DNA from: Halomonas icarae
GTDB taxonomy: Bacteria; Pseudomonadota; Gammaproteobacteria; Pseudomonadales; Halomonadaceae
Direction: 5' to 3'
DNA length: 64,000 nucleotides
NCBI RefSeq assembly: GCF_009901955.1
Contig: NZ_WUTS01000001.1
Coordinates: 558,001-622,000 of the forward strand
Shown: positions 62,224 through 64,000 of the stretch, one piece after another
Layout: the number at the start of each line of letters is the position of its first letter
How positions within the stretch are numbered: the first letter of the stretch is position 1
Made by a program: the position numbers and the translations under genes
Notes under the pieces: generated by a model
What the model was told of the DNA's origin: nothing
Database searches by the model: none
Seen by the model: the letters and a program-made list of their open reading frames with translations, nothing else

Positions 62224-62814
62224 TCAGCCGGCGGCTGAAAAGCTGTGCAGCCGGTTCATGGCCTTGGTCCAGTGACCGTCGATGGCATCGGGCAGGGTGG
62301 CCAGGCTCTCGTCGATGGCGGCCTCGATGGCGATATGCTCGGCCTTTCCGGGGCGGCCCAGCACGTAGTTCGTGACCTGGCGCGAGTCGCCGGGGTGGCC
62401 GATGCCGAGGCGCAGGCGGTGGAAGTCCCGCGTGTTGCCCAGGGCGCTGATGATATCGCGCAGGCCGTTATGGCCGCCATGGCCACCGCCGGTCTTGAGC
62501 CGGGCACTGCCCGGCGGCAGGTCGAGCTCGTCGTGAACGACCAGCAGCTCATCGGGTGCCAGCTTGTAGAATTGACAGAGGGCCGCCACCGCACCGCCGC
62601 TGCGGTTCATGAAGGTGGTGGGGTTGAGCAGATGGAGATCACGCCCCTCGAACTGGACCCTGGCATGCAGGCCCAGGAACTTGCGGTCGGCGCGCAGCTC
62701 GCCGCCGGCGCGGCGCGCCAGGGCCTCCACCAGCCAGGCCCCGGCATTGTGGCGGGTGGCCTCGTAGTCGGCGCCGGGATTGCCCAGCCCGATGATCGCT
62801 CTGACCTGACTCAT
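62224..62814 (-). CDS. pth: peptidyl-tRNA hydrolase
   Basis: A 196-residue enzyme that frees tRNA from dropped-off peptidyl-tRNA. Catalytic His is in YEATRHNAGAWLVE (residue 22), Asn in TFMNRSGGAV, and Asp in VVHDELDLPPG (about 96). Start at 62814 has GGAGGTGACAC upstream, placed right after the U-run of a terminator hairpin. Confidence 0.97.
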   Translation of the reverse strand: MSQVRAIIGLGNPGADYEATRHNAGAWLVEALARRAGGELRADRKFLGLHARVQFEGRDLHLLNPTTFMNRSGGAVAALCQFYKLAPDELLVVHDELDLPPGSARLKTGGGHGGHNGLRDIISALGNTRDFHRLRLGIGHPGDSRQVTNYVLGRPGKAEHIAIEAAIDESLATLPDAIDGHWTKAMNRLHSFSAAG

Positions 62815-62825
62815 GTGTCACCTCC

Positions 62826-62854
62826 AAAAAAAATCAAGCGCCGGGGCGCTTGAT
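62826..62854 (-). terminator. terminator between rplY and pth, abutting the pth ribosome site
   Basis: On the minus strand ATCAAGCGCC and GGCGCTTGAT form a 10-bp stem followed by eight T, then at once GGAGG of pth. The geometry is that of an attenuator: read-through is needed for rplY-pth cotranscription. Confidence 0.9.
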
Positions 62855-62864
62855 CATCAGCAGA

Positions 62865-62887
62865 GGGGCCGCGTCTGGCGCGGCCCC
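62865..62887 (-). terminator. GC-rich hairpin after rplY
   Basis: GGGGCCGCG, loop, CGCGGCCCC, 15 bases past the rplY stop and just before the second hairpin; no U-run of its own, so it may guard the 3' end of rplY mRNA. Confidence 0.6.
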
Positions 62888-62901
62888 GGAGCGGGTAAGG
62901 A

Positions 62902-63549
62902 TTACTCCTCGCCCTGCTCGCCTTCTTCGCCGCCTTCGGCATCTTCCGCGTCATCACCCGCGGAGCGCACCTTGGCCTTGACGATGCTCAGGATCGGACC
63001 GTCGTGGTCTTCGCCCAGCGCCAGTGCCGGGATGGTGACGCCGGCCGGCAGGCTCAGGTCGGAGAGGTGTTTGATGGCACCGACCTCGAGATCGCTGATA
63101 TCGAACTCCAGGTAGTCGGGCAGGTCCTTGGGCAGACAGCTGATCTCGACGTCGGAAGCCAGCTGATGGAGCTCGCCGTCCTGGTCCTTGATGCCCACAC
63201 AGGCTTCTTCACCGGCGAGGTGCAGCGGCACACGGGTGGTGAACTCCTGGTTGGCTGCCACACGCAGGAAGTCGGCGTGGGTGATCAGCGGCTTGAAGGG
63301 GTGACGCTGCAGGTCGCGTACCACGACCTGCTCGCTCTTGCCGTCGACGACCAGGTTGATGATGGAGGAGAAGAACACCTCTTCCTCGATCGCCTTGTAG
63401 AAGGCAGCCTTCTCGACGGAGATCGGCTGTGGCTCCTTCTCACCACCATAGATGATGGCGGGAACCTGCTCGTTCGCACGACGCAGGCGGCGGCTCGCAC
63501 CTTTCCCCAGGTCGTTACGAACGCTGGCATTAAGAATAAAATCGGACAT
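62902..63549 (-). CDS. rplY: 50S ribosomal protein L25 (Ctc form)
   Basis: A 215-residue long form of L25, which binds 5S rRNA. The L25 domain is residues 1-95 ([32 protein letters not shown]) and the CTC beta domain follows (95-190). The C-terminal 25 residues are acidic repeats ([17 protein letters not shown]). E. coli has only the short form of 94 residues. rplY-pth-ychF order with prs upstream is conserved in gammaproteobacteria. Confidence 0.95.
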   Translation of the reverse strand: MSDFILNASVRNDLGKGASRRLRRANEQVPAIIYGGEKEPQPISVEKAAFYKAIEEEVFFSSIINLVVDGKSEQVVVRDLQRHPFKPLITHADFLRVAANQEFTTRVPLHLAGEEACVGIKDQDGELHQLASDVEISCLPKDLPDYLEFDISDLEVGAIKHLSDLSLPAGVTIPALALGEDHDGPILSIVKAKVRSAGDDAEDAEGGEEGEQGEE

Positions 63550-63678
63550 GGAATTGCCTCTTGCTTGAAGTAGGAAAGCGTCAGGGACCGCGACCAGAGC
63601 CCTGACACTTCCGGGTGCCCCGAAGGGCGCTTTCCGGCGCCTGTCGTGCCGAGATGGAACTAACTAAGTGGAGCTCTC

Positions 63679-64000
63679 TCAGTGGAACATGGCGCTGACG
63701 GATTCCTCGTTGCTCACCCGGCGGATCGCCTCGGCGATCAGGCCGGCGACGCTCAGCTGGCGGATCCTGCCGCTGCGGCATGCCGTCTCGGAGAGCGGAA
63801 TGGTATCGGCGACGACGACCTCGTCGAGCACCGAACCGACGATATTGTCCACCGCCGGGCCCGAGAGAATGGGGTGGGTAGCGTAGGCCACCACGCGCTC
63901 GGCGCCGTGATCCTTGAGCGCTTCGCCGGCCTTGCACAGGGTGCCGGCGGTATCGATCATGTCATCTACCACGACGCAGTTGCGCCCTTCGATCTCGCCG
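63679..64000 (-). CDS. prs: ribose-phosphate pyrophosphokinase, C-terminal part
   Basis: The last 106 codons of a gene that runs off the right edge. The PRPP-binding loop [12 protein letters not shown] is followed by the [18 protein letters not shown] stretch and a C-terminal [14 protein letters not shown], the usual end of bacterial Prs. The enzyme makes PRPP from ribose-5-phosphate and ATP. It lies upstream of rplY on the same strand; the spacer 63550-63678 contains a GTCAGGG/CCCTGAC inverted repeat that may be a weak terminator. Confidence 0.96.
   Translation of the reverse strand, partial: GEIEGRNCVVVDDMIDTAGTLCKAGEALKDHGAERVVAYATHPILSGPAVDNIVGSVLDEVVVADTIPLSETACRSGRIRQLSVAGLIAEAIRRVSNEESVSAMFH

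Overview
The window is a gene-dense, high-GC stretch of gammaproteobacterial chromosome. Gene content and order best fit a Halomonas-like member of the Halomonadaceae (inferred). The pointers are E. coli/Pseudomonas-type synteny blocks (rluE-nudJ-mnmA-hflD-purB, clpS-clpA-infA-bpt-aat, ftsK-lolA-rarA), a 1612-residue NAD-glutamate dehydrogenase, a monomeric isocitrate dehydrogenase beside a dimeric one, and a Pseudomonas-type isocitrate lyase. About 60 protein genes, one tRNA-Gly(CCC), many hairpin terminators and several short repeat arrays can be supported. No rRNA, IS element, prophage, CRISPR array or recognisable defence system is visible. Both ends cut a gene: an AraC-type regulator on the left and prs on the right.

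Layout. 1-2.3 kb: regulator fragment, small membrane protein, tRNA-Gly, a candidate small RNA locus, a CBS-pair protein and a Pmp3-like membrane protein. 2.3-9.3 kb: EamA transporter, nadK, a phosphatase-like protein, rhomboid protease, YeaC and DUF2797 proteins, alcohol dehydrogenase and an unknown protein. 9.4-12.2 kb: the gabD-gabT operon, which turns GABA into succinate. 12.4-18.7 kb: a large DUF1266 protein, an NlpC/P60 lipoprotein, an MFS exporter, slyD and a glycine-zipper lipoprotein. 19-20.6 kb: aceA (glyoxylate shunt). 20.9-27 kb: a leftward RNA/nucleotide group (rluE, nudJ, mnmA, hflD, purB, roxA, GNAT) with several 4-base ATGA overlaps. 27.2-30.9 kb: two unrelated isocitrate dehydrogenases facing away from each other.

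31-36 kb holds the N-degron system: clpS (adaptor), clpA (unfoldase), and the two leader-type tRNA-protein transferases bpt and aat, with infA between. 36-42.3 kb: ftsK, lolA, rarA and a hemerythrin-like protein that has lost most iron ligands. 42.5-51 kb: murI, trmA, gdhB, mgtE. 51.2-57 kb: pyrD, rmf, rlmKL, a glutaredoxin-like protein, a small WGR-like protein and pdxB. 57-64 kb, leftward: htpX, alaA, an RbgA-type GTPase, msrB, ychF, pth, rplY and prs. Isocitrate is a visible theme: aceA and both isocitrate dehydrogenases compete for it within 12 kb.

The least explained content is between genes. Short tandem repeats with a 7-bp period occur at several separate intergenic sites. A roughly 95-bp element with inverted ends occurs twice, each time between convergent genes and touching their stop codons. 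The 3' end of mgtE, stop codon included, is repeated in tandem behind the gene. These are the best candidates for something undescribed; the protein-coding content is mostly ordinary core metabolism.
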